DNA of 16,519 nucleotides, taken from assembly GCA_004558305.1 (NCBI GenBank), contig SFDG01000077.1:1-16519 (forward strand), read 5' to 3'. Below are positions 1 to 7,343 of this stretch, piece after piece. A program made the position numbers and the translations under genes. The DNA is from Phocaeicola plebeius (GTDB taxonomy: Bacteria > Bacteroidota > Bacteroidia > Bacteroidales > Bacteroidaceae). Each line of letters opens with the position of its first letter. Position 1 is the stretch's first letter. Under the pieces are notes generated by a model. That model had not been told where the DNA came from. It saw only the letters and a program-made list of their open reading frames with translations, and made no database searches.

Positions 1-1
1 C

Positions 2-973
2 AATGATATGGGCCGAGCCAACAAATGGGCCGGATATGCCATGTTGGGCAAGGCCTATATGAGTGCTCCGGAAAGCACCGGCCTTCGGAATTTCCAGAAG
101 GCTGCCGAGGCCTACAAACAGGTCATCGACGGCGGACACTATCGGCTGATGGACAACTTTGCCGACCTTTATGACTACACTAAGAGCACGACTGACGAAG
201 TGATCTTTGCCCATACCTTCGCACCCGCCCGTGGATATGCCAACCAGGTGCAGTTCCAGATAGGTAGCCGTGCGGCACAGAACTGGTTCTCGGATGCTTG
301 CAGTTTTGCCGGCTATGACAAGGCTGTTCCCACCCAATATGCTTATTCGGCCAAGTCGGAAGGCGGGCTGTGGGAAGACGGTGACGTACGCTATGATGCT
401 TCGCTGCGCACGGACTTCTCTTACAACGGTGTGACCCCTGACCTCTCGACGCTCGTATGGGAAGGACTTGGTAATGACTACGATGAACTGCTTCCTCACA
501 TCAAGAAATACGAGGATCCCCGTACGGATGCCAACGCAGGGCTCAACATCAACAATATGTGGCTGTCAGGAAAGGACATCCCGGTCATCCGCTATGCCGA
601 TGTTCTCCTCTCCTACGCCGAATGTCTGAACGAGACCGGCGATCAGCCTACCGCCTTGCAATATGTCAATAGTGTCCGCCAAAGAGCCCATGTAGCGGTC
701 TGGACACCCATGTCGAAGGAAAACTTCCGCACCGAGATGCTGGACGAGCGGATGAGAGAGCTGTTTGCCGAAAACTGGCGTCGTTTTGACCTGATACGTA
801 CCGGTACGTGGAAGGAGCTGGTAAGTGCCCGCAACAAATGGACGGCCCGCTCTGTCGCTGCAGGGACATTCGTAGAAAGCAACATGCTGTTCCCGATTCC
901 CCAGACGGAGCTGAACCAGAATGACGATATGAGAACAGAAAGCGGTGAGATGGACCAGAACCCTAATTATTAA
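2..973 (+). CDS. SusD/RagB-like glycan-binding outer-membrane lipoprotein, C-terminal part (5' end outside window)
   Basis: The reading frame is open to the left edge, so the N-terminus and lipoprotein signal are missing; about 323 residues remain. SusD-like proteins are surface lipoproteins that bind oligosaccharides and cap a SusC TonB-dependent transporter. Seen here: the GRANKWAGYAMLGKAYM helix typical of the TPR region, the stretch VIRYADVLLSYAECLNETGD followed by YVNSVRQRAHV, then the ERMRELFAENWRRFDLIRTG block, and a terminal LFPIPQTELNQN...QNPNY motif. These match the conserved C-terminal half of the SusD family in the usual order. The gene ends 19 bases before the likely start of the downstream alpha-galactosidase, which implies one PUL operon. 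The SusC partner should lie just left of the window. The family is very likely; the glycan is only inferred from the neighbour. Confidence 0.93.
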   Translation, partial: NDMGRANKWAGYAMLGKAYMSAPESTGLRNFQKAAEAYKQVIDGGHYRLMDNFADLYDYTKSTTDEVIFAHTFAPARGYANQVQFQIGSRAAQNWFSDACSFAGYDKAVPTQYAYSAKSEGGLWEDGDVRYDASLRTDFSYNGVTPDLSTLVWEGLGNDYDELLPHIKKYEDPRTDANAGLNINNMWLSGKDIPVIRYADVLLSYAECLNETGDQPTALQYVNSVRQRAHVAVWTPMSKENFRTEMLDERMRELFAENWRRFDLIRTGTWKELVSARNKWTARSVAAGTFVESNMLFPIPQTELNQNDDMRTESGEMDQNPNY

Positions 974-992
974 CATGTTAGCATCCCTGAAT

Positions 993-3194
993 ATGAAAAG
1001 TAAATATATCGTATCAATCCTCCTATCAATGGCCTGCATTTGTTTTTCTTCGGCGGCATCGCGGCAGCAGATCCTGCGCATATCCACAGACAGGCTGGAC
1101 CTGATTATGGAAGTGGCCGACGACAACAGGCTGTACCAAATCTATTTCGGAGAACACCTGGACGACACGACAGACATGGCATGGATAGGCCGGCCGGTCT
1201 GCAAGTCGGACAATGGGACACTGGAAAAACGTCAGCGGGAAGTATATTCCTGCTCAGGCAACGAAGATTATTTTGAGCCGGCATTGGGCATTATCCATGC
1301 CGACGGAAACCGTTCCACTTACCTGTATTTCCAGGGCGTTGACAAACGCCCTGTGGAAGGTGGCGAAGAGACCATCATCCGTCTTGCCGACGACCGGTAT
1401 CCCGTGAAAGTGGATTTGCACTATGTAGCCTACAGCAAGGAAAACATCATCAAGACATGGTCTGTCATCTCGCATAACGAGAAGGAAGCCGTACGTTTGA
1501 CCTCCTTCAACTCTACCATGCTCTATATAGATGCTCCTAAGTACTACCTCACGGAATTCCATAGCGACTGGGCAGAAGAGATGCGGGAAAAGACCCTCGA
1601 ATTGGGATTCGGCAAGAAGGTGGTGGACACCAAACTCGGCTCCCGTTCCAATATGTTCTGCCAGCCGCTCTTCGAGGTCGGCATCAACCAGCCAGTCCAT
1701 GAGCAACAGGGTACCGTACTGATGGGAACCATCGCCTGGACGGGCAACTGGAGATATACGCTGGAGGTGGACAACAACAACCTGCTTTGTGTCCTTCCGG
1801 GCATCAATCCTGCAGCTTCCGACTACCTGCTGGCTGCGAATACGGAATTTGTCACGCCGGAATTCATCTTTACCCTCTCGCTTTCGGGCCGGAGTCAGGC
1901 TTCTCGCGATTTTCATGACTGGGCCCGCCGCTACCAGATCAAGGATGGCATGGGCCGCCGCGTCACCTTGCTGAACAACTGGGAGAATACCTATTTCGAT
2001 TTCGATGAGGCGAAGCTGGCAGAATGTATGCGGGAGGCAAAAGGACTGGGTGTTGACCTGTTCCTGCTCGACGACGGATGGTTTGGCAATGACGAAAATG
2101 CCCGCAACAGCGATAAGGCAGGACTGGGAGATTGGGGCGTGAACCGCTCAAAATTGCCCAACGGCATCCCGGGGCTGGTGAAAGCCGCAGAACAGGCGGG
2201 CGTCAAGTTCGGCATATGGATTGAGCCGGAAATGATCAATCCGAAATCCGAACTGTTCAAGAAGCATCCCGACTGGGTCATTACCCTGCCTAACCGGGAG
2301 ACCTATTACTATCGCAACCAGCTGGTGCTGGATCTGGCCAACCCCAAAGTGCAGGATTATGTATTCAAGGTGGTAGAGGACATCATGACTGAAAATCCCG
2401 AAGTGGCATTTTTCAAATGGGACTGCAACTCGCCTATCACCAACATCTATTCTCCTTACGAAAAGGCACAGCAGGGGAATCTCTACATTAATCATGCCAG
2501 AGGAGTGATGAACGTCATGAAACGGGTCGCAGAGAAATACCCCGATATTCCGATGATGCTGTGCTCCGGCGGCGGTGGACGGTGTGACTATGAAGCCATG
2601 AAACACTTCACCGAATTCTGGTGTTCCGACAATACCGACCCCGTAGAGCGTATCTTCATCCAATGGGGATTCTCACAATTCTTCCCTGCAAAAGCCATGT
2701 GTGCCCATGTCACTTCATGGAACAAGGATTCGTCCATAAAGTTCCGTACCGATGTGGCGTCTATGTGCAAGCTGGGTTTCGACATAGGCCTCAAGGAAAT
2801 GTCGGACGAGGAGCTGGAATATTGCAGAAAAGCCATCAGCAATTGGAGGAGGCTCAATCCTGCCATCATGGACGGAGACCTGTATCGGCTGGTATCGCCT
2901 TACGAGACCAACCACATGGCCGTGAACTATGTGTCAAAAGACCGGTCCTCTGCAGTCTTGTTCGCTTACGACATACACCCCCGCTTCTCGGAGACGATGC
3001 ATCGTGTATGCCTGCAGGGACTGGAGGCAAAGGCAAGATATAAAATCACGGAAATCAACCTGATGCCTGGCTCACCATCGGAGCTGCAGCTCGACGGCGA
3101 AGTGGTCAGTGGCGAGTACTTGATGAAGGTAGGATTAGACGTATTTACCGGAAAGCAGATGAGTTCTCGGGTAGTAGAGTTCACGAAACAATAA
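993..3194 (+). CDS. Secreted GH36 alpha-galactosidase
   Basis: A 733-residue retaining alpha-galactosidase of glycoside hydrolase family 36, which removes terminal alpha-1,6-galactose from galacto-oligosaccharides (raffinose family, galactomannan). The start at 993 is chosen because it gives a clean signal peptide (MKSKYIVSILLSMACICFSS, then AASRQ), so the enzyme is probably periplasmic. In-frame ATGs at 975 and 945 lie further upstream, the latter inside the SusD gene. The N-terminal third should be the beta-supersandwich. The (beta/alpha)8 barrel shows LLDDGWF (358-364) and GIWIEPEM (407-414). FKWDCN carries the likely nucleophile D477, and WCSDNTD carries the likely acid/base D546; the 69-residue spacing suits GH36. 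The C-terminal beta domain is present and the length is normal for the family. It follows the SusD-like gene directly, so it belongs to that PUL. Family assignment is secure; the exact substrate is inference. Confidence 0.93.
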   Translation: MKSKYIVSILLSMACICFSSAASRQQILRISTDRLDLIMEVADDNRLYQIYFGEHLDDTTDMAWIGRPVCKSDNGTLEKRQREVYSCSGNEDYFEPALGIIHADGNRSTYLYFQGVDKRPVEGGEETIIRLADDRYPVKVDLHYVAYSKENIIKTWSVISHNEKEAVRLTSFNSTMLYIDAPKYYLTEFHSDWAEEMREKTLELGFGKKVVDTKLGSRSNMFCQPLFEVGINQPVHEQQGTVLMGTIAWTGNWRYTLEVDNNNLLCVLPGINPAASDYLLAANTEFVTPEFIFTLSLSGRSQASRDFHDWARRYQIKDGMGRRVTLLNNWENTYFDFDEAKLAECMREAKGLGVDLFLLDDGWFGNDENARNSDKAGLGDWGVNRSKLPNGIPGLVKAAEQAGVKFGIWIEPEMINPKSELFKKHPDWVITLPNRETYYYRNQLVLDLANPKVQDYVFKVVEDIMTENPEVAFFKWDCNSPITNIYSPYEKAQQGNLYINHARGVMNVMKRVAEKYPDIPMMLCSGGGGRCDYEAMKHFTEFWCSDNTDPVERIFIQWGFSQFFPAKAMCAHVTSWNKDSSIKFRTDVASMCKLGFDIGLKEMSDEELEYCRKAISNWRRLNPAIMDGDLYRLVSPYETNHMAVNYVSKDRSSAVLFAYDIHPRFSETMHRVCLQGLEAKARYKITEINLMPGSPSELQLDGEVVSGEYLMKVGLDVFTGKQMSSRVVEFTKQ

Positions 3195-3202
3195 TCTGGT
3201 AG

Positions 3203-3340
3203 AAACAAGAAGCAGAAGCAATGGCGGGAAACGGGAAGGAGGATGCCGTCGTAGAAAGTTAAAAAGAGAGTCTATGTATCGTTATTCGCGGTATGAGCGG
3301 CACCCTCCCGATGTTCAGTCACTGTTTCTGCTTCTTGTTT
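3203..3340. repeat. 15-bp perfect inverted repeat at the broken edge of the regulator fragment
   Basis: The arm AAACAAGAAGCAGAA at 3203-3217 is matched exactly by its reverse complement at 3326-3340, with 108 bases between. A second, imperfect complementary pair lies inside (about 3232-3248 with 3298-3310). The right arm ends where regulator-like coding begins. The 145-base gap after the alpha-galactosidase contains no convincing gene. The repeat could be a recombination scar or the remains of a small element; no transposase or target duplication was recognised. Confidence 0.6.
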
Positions 3341-3746
3341 GGGTGGAAGGAAAAACCAGAAAGCGGTCGAACGAAAAGTCAAGGCACATCAGGTGGACGA
3401 TCTGCTCACGATGCTGCACTCCAACCGCATGAAGGACAGCGATGCCAAAGAGTTCTTCCTCAATTTCGACCGTGCCTTTCTGAACCTTTACCCGCAGTTC
3501 GTAGAGGAATTCAATGCCTTGCTGCAACCGGAATACCGCATCGAACTGAAGAAAGGAATGCTGCTCAATTCCGAACTTCGCATCATGGCACTGATCCGCC
3601 TGGGAGTAAAGGACACCGCCAACATTGCGAGCCTGCTGCTGTATTCCGCGCAGACCATCTACAATTACCGTTCGACATTGAGAAACCACGCCATCGACAA
3701 AGAACACTTCGAGGAACACGTGGCACAGCTCTGCGAAGTCAACTGA
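3339..3746 (+). pseudogene. 5'-truncated fragment of a DUF6377-type regulator (C-terminal part with helix-turn-helix)
   Basis: An open frame of 135 codons from a TTG to a stop at 3746. It resembles the C-terminal part of the DUF6377 family, Bacteroidetes regulators normally several hundred residues long with a signal peptide, TPR-like repeats, a membrane helix and a C-terminal DNA-binding end. Seen: KVKAHQVDDLLTMLHS, then FFLNFDRAFLNLYPQFVEEF, then a LuxR-like helix-turn-helix ending in LRIMALIRLGVKD...TIYNYRSTLRNHA. No frame upstream supplies the sensor and membrane parts: this frame has a stop at 3294 and the alpha-galactosidase ends at 3194. The homology-like region begins right after the 15-bp inverted repeat. 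I read it as a remnant of a deleted PUL regulator. A short independently expressed DNA-binding protein is possible, but there is no good start codon or promoter. The family name is from memory of conserved motifs. Confidence 0.65.
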
Positions 3747-3804
3747 CAGTTGCTTCCCCGCCCCAGACTGTCCCCAAAACCATCTTTTTGCTTCTCTTTT
3801 GCCC

Positions 3805-3825
3805 TGTCATCTCGAACGGAATAAA
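3805..3825. repeat. Degenerate copy of the dispersed CHLERSE/CHPERSEG-type repeat
   Basis: TGTCATCTCGAACGGAAT resembles the left part of a short palindromic motif scattered between genes in many bacteria, known for giving spurious peptides such as CHLERSER or CHPERSEG. Here one frame reads CHLERN. Only this half is recognisable. The rest of 3747-3875 holds no gene that I can see. Confidence 0.45.
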
Positions 3826-3875
3826 AAAACAACATTCGGTGACTAAAAAGGGGGAACACAATGATAGATATGTTT

Positions 3876-3891
3876 GGGGGTTGACACCCCC
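3876..3891. other. Small GC-rich hairpin
   Basis: GGGGGT (3876-3881), a TGAC loop and ACCCCC (3886-3891) form a perfect 6-bp hairpin just beyond the tsf terminator. It has no T-tract on either strand. It may back up termination or may simply be chance. Confidence 0.4.
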
Positions 3892-3898
3892 TCTTCAT

Positions 3899-3940
3899 AA
3901 AAAGAAGGTGTGTCACTTCATAATGAAATGATACACCTTC
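3899..3940 (-). terminator. Rho-independent terminator of the rpsB-tsf end
   Basis: Arms 3904-3920 and 3924-3940 form a 17-position stem with a 3-base loop (TAA), one G-T pair and one mismatch. Read on the minus strand, the stem is followed by TTTTT (3903 down to 3899). It lies 26 bases beyond the tsf stop codon, the expected place for the end of the ribosomal-protein transcript. Confidence 0.85.
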
Positions 3941-3966
3941 CTATATGTGTGAGTAGTCCGTATGGA

Positions 3967-4959
3967 TTATTCAGCACGCAGGGTGAAACGCTTGAAAGCG
4001 ATTACCTTCAGTTCGGGGTCAGCAGCCTTCAGTACGTCAGCCACCGTCTTCTTCGGATCCATGATGTCTTCCTGCTTCAACAGGCAGACTTCCTTCAGGA
4101 ACTTGCCCAGACGACCCTTAGCGATGTTCTCGATCATGGCAGCAGGCAGGTTGGCAGCCTTTTCTTCAGATACCTTAGCGATGATTTCCTTTGCCTTGGC
4201 AATGTCTTCTGCAGTGATCCAGCCCTTCGCCATGTTGCTTTCCATGTGCTCTTCGCTATCTACATGAGCAGGGTTGATGCCCGCCTTCTTCAAGGCCACT
4301 TCAACTGCCTTCTGTACCTGTTCAGCCTTGGTCTTGTCGATAGCCACCTGGATTTCGCGCTGCTTGATTTCTTCAGAAACACCGTCTTCGTCGATAGCCA
4401 ACGGGTTCATGGCAGCAATCTGCATGACGATTTCGTGAGCCACAGCTTCGTCAGCAGCCTTGTTGAAGGCAGCGATCGTGCAGAGTGAGTTCTTGTTCTG
4501 GTGGTTATAGATAGCCGTGCAAGCACCTTCGATGAAGCAGTAGCCGTCGAGTTCCATCTTTTCACCCGTGATACCGCTACGGTCGGTCACAGCGTCCTGA
4601 ACCGTACCGTTGCCCATCGGCAATGCCTTCACTTCGTCGAGCGACTTGCACTTGTTGGCAACAGCAGCATCCAGGATAGCCTGAGTCAGTGCCACGAAAT
4701 CAGCGTTCTTGGCAACGAAGTCCGTTTCGCACTTCAGAGCAATGATAGCGGCAAATGTGCCGTCCGTCTTTGCCAATACGCAACCTTCTGCAGCTTCGCG
4801 GTCGGAGCGCTTTGCAGCGACAGCCTGTCCCTTCTTGCGGATAATTTCCATTGCTTTGTCGATATCGCCGTTGGCTTCGGTCAAAGCGTTCTTACAGTCC
4901 ATCATACCAGCACCGGAGATTTTGCGGAGCTTGGTAATTTCAGCCATAGTTACAGCCAT
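3967..4959 (-). CDS. tsf: Translation elongation factor Ts (EF-Ts)
   Basis: A 330-residue cytoplasmic protein that exchanges GDP for GTP on EF-Tu. The ATG at 4957-4959 gives MAVTMAEITKLRK; a frame extending upstream to 5010 would add 17 residues unlike the family. An internal ATG four codons in (MAEITK) is an alternative. Seen: the N-terminal UBA-like motif LRKISGAGMMDCKNAL, the core contact motif TDFVAKN at residues 79-85, the dimerisation and coiled-coil region, and the C-terminal KEVCLLKQE block. The length is normal for Bacteroidetes EF-Ts, which is longer than the E. coli protein. It follows rpsB on the same strand, the near-universal order, but across 158 bases holding a long palindrome, so its output may be partly uncoupled from rpsB. 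No clear separate promoter was seen. A strong terminator follows. Confidence 0.98.
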   Translation of the reverse strand: MAVTMAEITKLRKISGAGMMDCKNALTEANGDIDKAMEIIRKKGQAVAAKRSDREAAEGCVLAKTDGTFAAIIALKCETDFVAKNADFVALTQAILDAAVANKCKSLDEVKALPMGNGTVQDAVTDRSGITGEKMELDGYCFIEGACTAIYNHQNKNSLCTIAAFNKAADEAVAHEIVMQIAAMNPLAIDEDGVSEEIKQREIQVAIDKTKAEQVQKAVEVALKKAGINPAHVDSEEHMESNMAKGWITAEDIAKAKEIIAKVSEEKAANLPAAMIENIAKGRLGKFLKEVCLLKQEDIMDPKKTVADVLKAADPELKVIAFKRFTLRAE

Positions 4960-5010
4960 AATAGTATATCTTTCTAAATTTATGTGGTTAATAATCGTTC
5001 TGAAAAACAA

Positions 5011-5088
5011 AAGTGAGAATTGAGAATTGAGAACCGAGAATCATAGAATACCCCATTATTCTCAATCGTCAATTATCAATTCTCACTT
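5011..5088. repeat. Long imperfect palindrome with AATTGAG-type 7-mer repeats between rpsB and tsf
   Basis: Arm 5011-5041 pairs with arm 5058-5088 at 26 of 31 positions; the apex is 5042-5057. The left arm contains tandem AATTGAG units and the right arm the complements of AATTGAT and AATTGAC. Short tandem arrays of this kind occur between genes in Bacteroidetes genomes. On the minus strand the stem is followed by TTTTGTTTTT, so it may act as a partial terminator or processing site between rpsB and tsf. Confidence 0.8.
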
Positions 5089-5117
5089 GTTTTTAAGGAT
5101 AAGTTCGTCGCTTGGAA

Positions 5118-5954
5118 TTATGCTTCTTCGTCCTTGCCCATGTAAGCGGCAGCCTTGGATGCGTTGATGGCATCTTCTTCAGCCTTGTCCATACGAGCCT
5201 TGGCAGATTTCTTCTTGGCAGCCTTCGGTGCGTTTTCGCCGGCAGCTTCCATGTCTACCTTTTCAGCCTTTCTTTCTTCCAGGCCTTCAGCCATGGCACC
5301 GCAGCAAGCGTCCAGGATGACTTCGATGCTCTTGGTTGCATCGTCGTTGGCCGGGATAACGAAATCTACGTTGTTGGGGTCGGAGTTCGTGTCAACGATA
5401 GCAAATACGGGGATACCCAGACGGTTGGCTTCGCGGACAGCGATGTTTTCCTTCAATACGTCAATCACGAACAATGCAGACGGCAGGCGAGTCAGGTCGG
5501 CGATAGAACCGAGGTTCTTTTCCAGCTTGGCACGCTGACGGGAAATCTGCAGGATTTCGCGCTTTGACAGGTTAGCGTATGTACCATCGTTCGTCAGCTT
5601 GTCGATGGTAGCCATCTTCTTCACAGCCTTACGGATAGTCGGGAAGTTGGTCAACATACCACCCGGCCAGCGTTCGATGACATACGGCATATTCACGGCA
5701 GCAGCTTTCTCAGCAACTACCTGCTTGGCTTGTTTCTTAGTAGCAACAAACAGGACTTTCTTGCCTGACTTGGCGATCTGCTTCAAAGCTTCAGCAGCTT
5801 CGTCTACTTTGGCAACGGTCTTGTTCAAATCAATGATATGAATACCATTGCGTTCCATGAAAATATAAGGAGCCATTGCGGGGTTCCACTTTCTCTTAAG
5901 GTGTCCGAAGTGGCAACCGGCTTCCAATAAAGTATCAAAATTTACTCTTGACAT
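5118..5954 (-). CDS. rpsB: 30S ribosomal protein S2 (uS2)
   Basis: A 278-residue protein of the 30S subunit, located at the head-platform junction and needed for S1 docking. The start MSRVNFDTLLEAGCHFGH at 5952-5954 matches the family; the frame reaches further upstream to 6005 but those residues are Lys-rich and unlike S2. Seen: HFGHLKRKWNPAMAPYIF, GIHIIDLNKTV, the VLFVATKKQAK segment, ERWPGGMLTNF, and a late NRLGIPVFAIVDTNSDPN block, all S2 hallmarks. The last 50 or so residues (from EERKAEKVD) are a Lys/Ala/Glu-rich tail beyond the E. coli length, as in other Bacteroidetes S2 proteins. It is downstream of rpsI (226-base gap with a structured leader) and upstream of tsf. It may be autoregulated through that leader. 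Confidence 0.98.
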   Translation of the reverse strand: MSRVNFDTLLEAGCHFGHLKRKWNPAMAPYIFMERNGIHIIDLNKTVAKVDEAAEALKQIAKSGKKVLFVATKKQAKQVVAEKAAAVNMPYVIERWPGGMLTNFPTIRKAVKKMATIDKLTNDGTYANLSKREILQISRQRAKLEKNLGSIADLTRLPSALFVIDVLKENIAVREANRLGIPVFAIVDTNSDPNNVDFVIPANDDATKSIEVILDACCGAMAEGLEERKAEKVDMEAAGENAPKAAKKKSAKARMDKAEEDAINASKAAAYMGKDEEA

Positions 5955-6056
5955 TGTTTTAATCTTTAAATCGTTTACTTTCTTTTTTGTTTTGTTTTGA
6001 ACCAACTGGCGGGTAGTCTTTCCACAAGCACTTGCAGGAAGAATCCTGCCGGTTTA
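5955..6056 (-). promoter_or_regulatory. Structured 5' leader of rpsB, possible S2 autoregulatory site
   Basis: Upstream of the rpsB start, the minus-strand RNA can form GCAGGA-TTCT-TCCTGC (6034-6049), a perfect 6-bp hairpin. It is enclosed by a possible AACCGGC / GCC-bulge-GGTT pairing (about 6056-6050 with 6011-6000) around a purine-rich internal region. Ribosomal protein genes are often controlled by such leaders, and S2 represses its own mRNA in E. coli. I did not match this to a known RNA family. The remaining gap 6057-6180 has no gene and no clear TAnnTTTG box. Confidence 0.4.
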
Positions 6057-6180
6057 GATACTAAACGCTTCTTTCAGTTGTTTGAGTTTTGAAGTTCTAA
6101 AGTTGTTAAGTTGAAGGGTTCTTGTCTGTACCCATAAAAAACGGACCCACTTACGAACTAAAACGCAATAGAACTCAAAA

Positions 6181-6567
6181 TTAACGTTTACTGAACTGGA
6201 ATCTACGACGTGCCTTGGGACGTCCCGGCTTCTTACGTTCAACGGCACGCGGGTCGCGTGTCATGAAGCCTTCAGCACGCAATGCCTTCTTGTCTTCCGG
6301 ATTGATTTTTACCAGTGCGCGGGCGATAGCCAGACGCAGGGCCTGAGACTGGCCGGTGAATCCGCCACCGTTCAGGTTCACCTTAATATCATACTTGCCA
6401 GCCACTTCCAGCTTGTTCAGCGGCTGCAACACTACATACTGCAGAATCGTTGATGGAAAGTACTGTGCAAGGTCTCTCTTGTTGATAGTAATCTTTCCGT
6501 TACCTTCGCTGACGAACACGCGAGCTACTGCGCTTTTACGTCTGCCAATTGCATTTACTACTTCCAT
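6181..6567 (-). CDS. rpsI: 30S ribosomal protein S9 (uS9)
   Basis: A 128-residue S9, whose C-terminal tail reaches the P-site tRNA on the 30S head. Seen: the start MEVVNAIGRRKSAVARVF (ATG at 6565-6567), the GGGFTGQSQALRLAIARAL block, LRAEGFMTRDPRAVERKK, and the basic end RPKARRRFQFSKR with the invariant terminal KR. The length is standard. It starts only 6 bases after the rplM stop, so the two are certainly co-transcribed and perhaps translationally coupled. The rplM-rpsI pair is conserved in nearly all bacteria. Confidence 0.98.
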   Translation of the reverse strand: MEVVNAIGRRKSAVARVFVSEGNGKITINKRDLAQYFPSTILQYVVLQPLNKLEVAGKYDIKVNLNGGGFTGQSQALRLAIARALVKINPEDKKALRAEGFMTRDPRAVERKKPGRPKARRRFQFSKR

Positions 6568-6573
6568 GCTTTA

Positions 6574-7035
6574 TTATTTAAGTGTATTAATATCAATTAC
6601 TTTCGGAGTCTGAGCTTCATGATTGTGTTCGCCACCGGCATACACATACAAGTTGCTCAGCAACTTAGCTCCCAGACGGTTCTTGGGAAGCATACCCTTA
6701 ACTACTCTCTTCATCAGCTTTTCAGCACCGTTGGGCTTTGCCAGGATGGCAGCCGGGGTGGTTTCACGCTGACCACCGGGATAACCGGTATACCGCAGGT
6801 AAATCTTGTCGGTCATCTTGTTACCTGTAAATACGACTTTGTCTGCGTTGATGATGATGACGTTATCACCGCAGTCTACGTGAGGGGTGAAGTTGGGTTT
6901 GTACTTACCTCTCAACAACTTTGCAACTTTCGCACCGAGACGGCCTACGACCTGGTCGGTAGCATCCACAACGACCCATTCTTTGTTCGCTGTTTCCTTG
7001 TTTGCAGAAATGGTCTTGTAACTTAAAGTGTCCAC
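6574..7035 (-). CDS. rplM: 50S ribosomal protein L13 (uL13), GTG start
   Basis: A 153-residue L13, an early-assembly protein of the 50S subunit. Seen: the N-terminal MDTLSYKTISANK typical of Bacteroides L13, EWVVVDATDQVVGRLGAKVAKLLRGK, the signature HVDCGDNVIIINADKV, TGYPGGQRE, and the GMLPKNRLGAKLLSNLYVYAG block with HNHEAQ near the end. The start codon is GTG (7033-7035). An ATG start would lose the family N-terminus, because the next Met is far inside. It is the first gene of the translation cluster, with a near-consensus promoter at 7156-7186 and a leader of about 115 bases. Confidence 0.97.
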   Translation of the reverse strand: MDTLSYKTISANKETANKEWVVVDATDQVVGRLGAKVAKLLRGKYKPNFTPHVDCGDNVIIINADKVVFTGNKMTDKIYLRYTGYPGGQRETTPAAILAKPNGAEKLMKRVVKGMLPKNRLGAKLLSNLYVYAGGEHNHEAQTPKVIDINTLK

Positions 7036-7150
7036 TCTTGAAAAAATTTAATTTGTTAACTACTAAAAAACAATGTCGCACCCTGTCCTTCCCGGACAAA
7101 GAAGAGCAATGTGCTAAGAACTAAAAATTATCTCTTGTTGATAATAATCG
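7036..7150 (-). promoter_or_regulatory. Structured 5' leader of rplM, possible L13 autoregulatory site
   Basis: Between the promoter and the GTG start, the minus-strand RNA can form an inner 5-bp stem TGTCC/GGACA (7084-7088 with 7094-7098, pentaloop) inside an outer GCAC/GTGC stem (7078-7081 with 7111-7114), separated by an asymmetric internal loop. A T/A-rich stretch lies between the structure and the start codon. This is the form expected of a ribosomal-protein-binding leader. The assignment to L13 comes from position only. Confidence 0.45.
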
Positions 7151-7155
7151 GCTTG

Positions 7156-7186
7156 CAAAGGTACGGCTTTTCTTTCAATCCACAAA
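7156..7186 (-). promoter_or_regulatory. Promoter of the rplM-rpsI(-rpsB-tsf) operon
   Basis: On the minus strand TTTG (complement of 7183-7186) is followed after exactly 19 bases by TACCTTTG (complement of 7156-7163). Both boxes fit the Bacteroides -33/-7 consensus used by its primary sigma factor. Transcription should start near 7150. Confidence 0.8.
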
Positions 7187-7242
7187 CAATTTAAGTATTT
7201 TTTTCCTTAGCGCCACGGGGACACGGCGACAGCCACATACGG

Positions 7243-7296
7243 AAAACTCCTATGAGGGTGCGCCCCCTGTTTACGGGAACACGCTCTCATAGGAGT
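7243..7296 (-). terminator. Rho-independent terminator of the DUF4488 gene
   Basis: Arms 7246-7256 and 7286-7296 form a perfect 11-bp stem (ACTCCTATGAG and its complement) around 29 bases that can pair further. On the minus strand it is followed by TTTT. It lies downstream of the gene ending at 7344 and upstream of the rplM promoter, so it separates the two units. Confidence 0.8.
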
Positions 7297-7343
7297 CTAT
7301 TCTGTGTTCAGGCATCCCGGCCTGTCATTTCAGCATCCGTGAC

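Noticed and set aside
566..1126. Minus-strand open frame of 186 codons opposite the SusD and GH36 genes
   Set aside because: It is a shadow of two well-supported genes on the other strand, with no promoter and no family-like motif.
3293..3931. Plus-strand open frame overlapping the regulator fragment in another frame
   Set aside because: It runs through the fragment, the repeat remnant and the terminator and has no recognisable motif.
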